From positions 992,001-1,056,000 of the forward strand of contig CAVZLR010000004.1 in assembly GCA_963776205.1 (NCBI GenBank): 64,000 bases of DNA, in the 5' to 3' direction. A program made the translations under genes and the position numbers. Of the stretch, positions 62,716 through 64,000 are shown piece by piece. The notes beneath the pieces are model-generated. The model was not told the origin of the DNA. It saw only the letters and a list, made by a program, of their open reading frames with translations, and did not search any database. Position 1 is the first letter of the stretch, and the number at the start of each line of letters is the position of its first letter. The DNA comes from UBA4459 sp963776205. Lineage in GTDB: Bacteria; Bacteroidota; Bacteroidia; Bacteroidales; F082.

Positions 62716-63408
62716 ATGAATTTCAAATCATTTATATTTTCAATTCTTACTTTATTTTTCATTTCAACAACTGTCATTTCACAGGAAAAAAACTCATTTT
62801 TCTCTGTTGGAGCAGGAACTTCTATTCCTGTGGGAATATATGGAGGCACTAATTATGATGAAAGCTGTTTTACCACAACAGGAATTAATTTAAATCTCGA
62901 AGGTGCCTGGTATTTCCTTCCTTACCTTGGTATTGGAGCCCAGGCAGGCTACAACCTCCATCCAGTTGATGTGTGGGCATTGGGTTATGAACGGGTACAG
63001 AATGATCCCTTCTTACAGGATGTTACAACAAGGTCAGAAGCCTACCAGATGATCACATTTGGTATTGGCCCATATACTTCATGGAAAGTATGGAAAGACT
63101 TATCATTTCATGGAAAATTGCTGGCAGGAATGATCTTCGGAAAAACACCCTACCAGGTTTTTGAACCTGAATACTTTATTGTTGGCCCCAGGTACGAAGT
63201 AAAAACTTCAGCGCAGGATTACGGTTTTATAGTCATACCAGGCATAGGTTTCCAATATAATGTATCGCCTTGTATCGGGTTGAAGGTTGACAGTGAATAT
63301 TATTACCGAGAATTGATCTACGGATTTAATACCGGAAGTAGTGAACGTTACGATTACCGGACTACAAGTTTCATCAATGTTACATTAGGCTTGGTGGTTA
63401 TTTTGTAA
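62716..63408 (+). CDS. Predicted outer-membrane beta-barrel protein (OmpW/OmpA-barrel type)
   Basis: A 230-residue exported protein with a signal peptide (about 1-22, ending VISQ) and repeated barrel strands such as FSVGAGTSIPVGIYGGTNY, GAWYFLPYLGIGAQAGYNL and FHGKLLAGMIFGKTP, ending in a hydrophobic strand (FINVTLGLVVIL). It fits the 'outer membrane beta-barrel / porin family' of Bacteroidetes; no ligand can be assigned. A TAAATTTG (62686-62693) is a likely -7 element, 22 bases before the ATG. Its 3' end overlaps the 3' end of the GNAT gene by 24 bases. Confidence 0.8.
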   Translation: MNFKSFIFSILTLFFISTTVISQEKNSFFSVGAGTSIPVGIYGGTNYDESCFTTTGINLNLEGAWYFLPYLGIGAQAGYNLHPVDVWALGYERVQNDPFLQDVTTRSEAYQMITFGIGPYTSWKVWKDLSFHGKLLAGMIFGKTPYQVFEPEYFIVGPRYEVKTSAQDYGFIVIPGIGFQYNVSPCIGLKVDSEYYYRELIYGFNTGSSERYDYRTTSFINVTLGLVVIL

Positions 63409-63898
63409 TCTTAAGCCATAGATCACGTGATCCATCTCCTTGCCATGGATGCAAATAGTATTAGGAAATAATCCCCATTGCAAAAACCCTAACTTCTTTA
63501 ACATTTCAATACTTGCCTTATTATCGGCATACAGAAAGCAACTAAATTTTTACACTTTATGTTGCTTGCAATGTTCAAGTAGCTTTTTCATATAAAGCCC
63601 TGGCAATACCTTTCCGGTGGAATGCATAATCAATATAATAGGTAATTTCGGCCAGGTGCGTAAACGCCTGCCTGCCTTTCCGGTACGGACTCAAACTCAA
63701 CCAGCCTACTACATGGTAATCCATCTCGGCTACATATACCACATATTTTTCACCCAGGTGCTCCTGCAACCATTCGAGTCGGTCTTCGGGTTTAAAAGTT
63801 TCGAGAATGGCGGTGGCATTACCGGCTTCAATGGCCTGGTTCAGAATTTCCGTGATGCGAACATTATCTGTAAGATTGGCTTTTCTAATCTTCATCAT
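63385..63898 (-). pseudogene. GNAT N-acetyltransferase (phosphinothricin-acetyltransferase-like), frame broken by three indels
   Basis: The first frame reads IRKANLTDNVRITEILNQAI and then an AcCoA-type segment ending YYIDYAFHRKGIARALYEKA before a stop at 63575. Read in the next frame the protein continues LLEHCKQHK, then KNLVA, then FLYADNKASIEMLKKLGF and GKEMDHVIYGL, the standard end of this acetyltransferase group. One extra base in TTTTT at 63584-63588, one extra base near 63545-63555 and one missing base near 63534-63537 restore a 170-residue enzyme, matching the family. The span is 514 bases, one more than a multiple of three, in agreement. Its stop lies inside the barrel gene on the other strand. 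Confidence 0.78.
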
Positions 63899-63901
63899 AA
63901 A

Positions 63902-64000
63902 TTAATCCTCCAACATAAAATCCACAATGGCTTCCGCGTGTATGTGCAGGGTATCAAACAAGTGGATTGAAGTATCTTTTTGTTTTACCAATAACGGAAT
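63902..64000 (-). CDS. 3' end of an unidentified gene (cut by window edge)
   Basis: An open frame enters from the right edge and ends at TAA (63902-63904), giving 32 C-terminal residues that begin IPLLVKQKDTSIHLF and end FMLED. It lies 3 to 6 bases upstream of the GNAT start on the same strand, so the two are probably co-transcribed. I cannot assign a family from this fragment. Confidence 0.6.
   Translation of the reverse strand: MPLLVKQKDTSIHLFDTLHIHAEAIVDFMLED

Noticed and set aside
1..64000. tRNA or rRNA genes, CRISPR arrays, insertion sequences and attachment sites.
   Set aside because: Gaps between genes are short and none shows a tRNA T-arm, regular repeats, transposase frames or terminal inverted repeats.

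Overview
The window reads as about 64 kb of chromosome from a member of the Bacteroidota (Bacteroidetes). The evidence is internal: two secreted proteins carry C-terminal type IX secretion (T9SS) sorting domains; several families present are typical of the phylum (DUF5686 outer-membrane protein, SMUG2/DUF4918 glycosylase, a FakA-FakB-like fusion, SecA enlarged to 1097 residues); Shine-Dalgarno sequences are mostly absent; and sequences of the form TAnnTTTG, the -7 element of the Bacteroidetes primary sigma factor, sit upstream of many starts. I see no rRNA, tRNA, CRISPR array, insertion sequence, prophage or integrase. The base composition is evenly AT-rich and the content is mostly core and housekeeping.

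Layout. 0-16 kb is mostly minus strand: an ADP-forming acyl-CoA synthetase / membrane protein / aminotransferase / SMUG2 operon, a DAK-DegV fusion, an SLC12-type cation-chloride cotransporter, then a set made of an alanine symporter, a glycosyltransferase, a membrane methyltransferase, a DMT exporter and a saccharopine-dehydrogenase-like enzyme. 16-29.8 kb is mostly plus strand: a helix-hairpin-helix protein, an MFS transporter, a T9SS-secreted protein, an RNA methyltransferase, an M20 peptidase, MazG, DUF5686, AI-2E, YtxH and holin-like genes. It is interrupted by a minus-strand rRNA-type methyltransferase with a 200-residue charged tail. 29.8-39.5 kb is minus strand: frr, pyrH, a patatin/BamA-like outer-membrane protein, secA, a thioredoxin-fold protein, coaD and a NUDIX gene. 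39.5-44.6 kb holds pyrE, an SRPBCC gene, birA, rsfS, ftsH and a LUD gene. 44.6-51.4 kb holds a chagasin-like inhibitor lipoprotein, an LTA-synthase-like enzyme, a YggS protein, a Ca/Na exchanger, rex and arcC. 51.6-57.1 kb is a tightly overlapping six-gene plus-strand operon (SLC13, EamA, IMPase, DUF2061, NfeD, macrodomain). 57.2-64 kb holds a MarR-pirin-CDGSH set, a T9SS papain-like protease, a sulfotransferase, a PfkB kinase, a barrel protein and a GNAT gene.

Strongest regulatory observation. Upstream of rex, two 18-bp inverted repeats of the Rex-operator type bracket a complete Bacteroidetes promoter, one just upstream of the -33 element and one just downstream of the -7 element. This predicts NADH-responsive autorepression through two operators. 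A second candidate operator is an inverted repeat between the -7 element and the start codon of the marR gene.

Strongest caution. Four genes (acyl-CoA synthetase, NUDIX, PfkB kinase, GNAT) carry tight clusters of 2-3 one-base indels. In three of them the frame is restored within about 170 bp; the NUDIX gene keeps an open frame yet reads nonsense through its middle. Reading across frames recovers good family sequence. Unpolished assembly patches explain this best, and these genes are probably intact in the organism.

I found no convincing wholly new multi-gene system. The items most worth following are the rex control region, the acyl-CoA-synthetase operon, the MarR-pirin-CDGSH unit, the head-to-head NUDIX/pyrE start overlap, and the pairing of a chagasin-like inhibitor with an exported papain-like protease.
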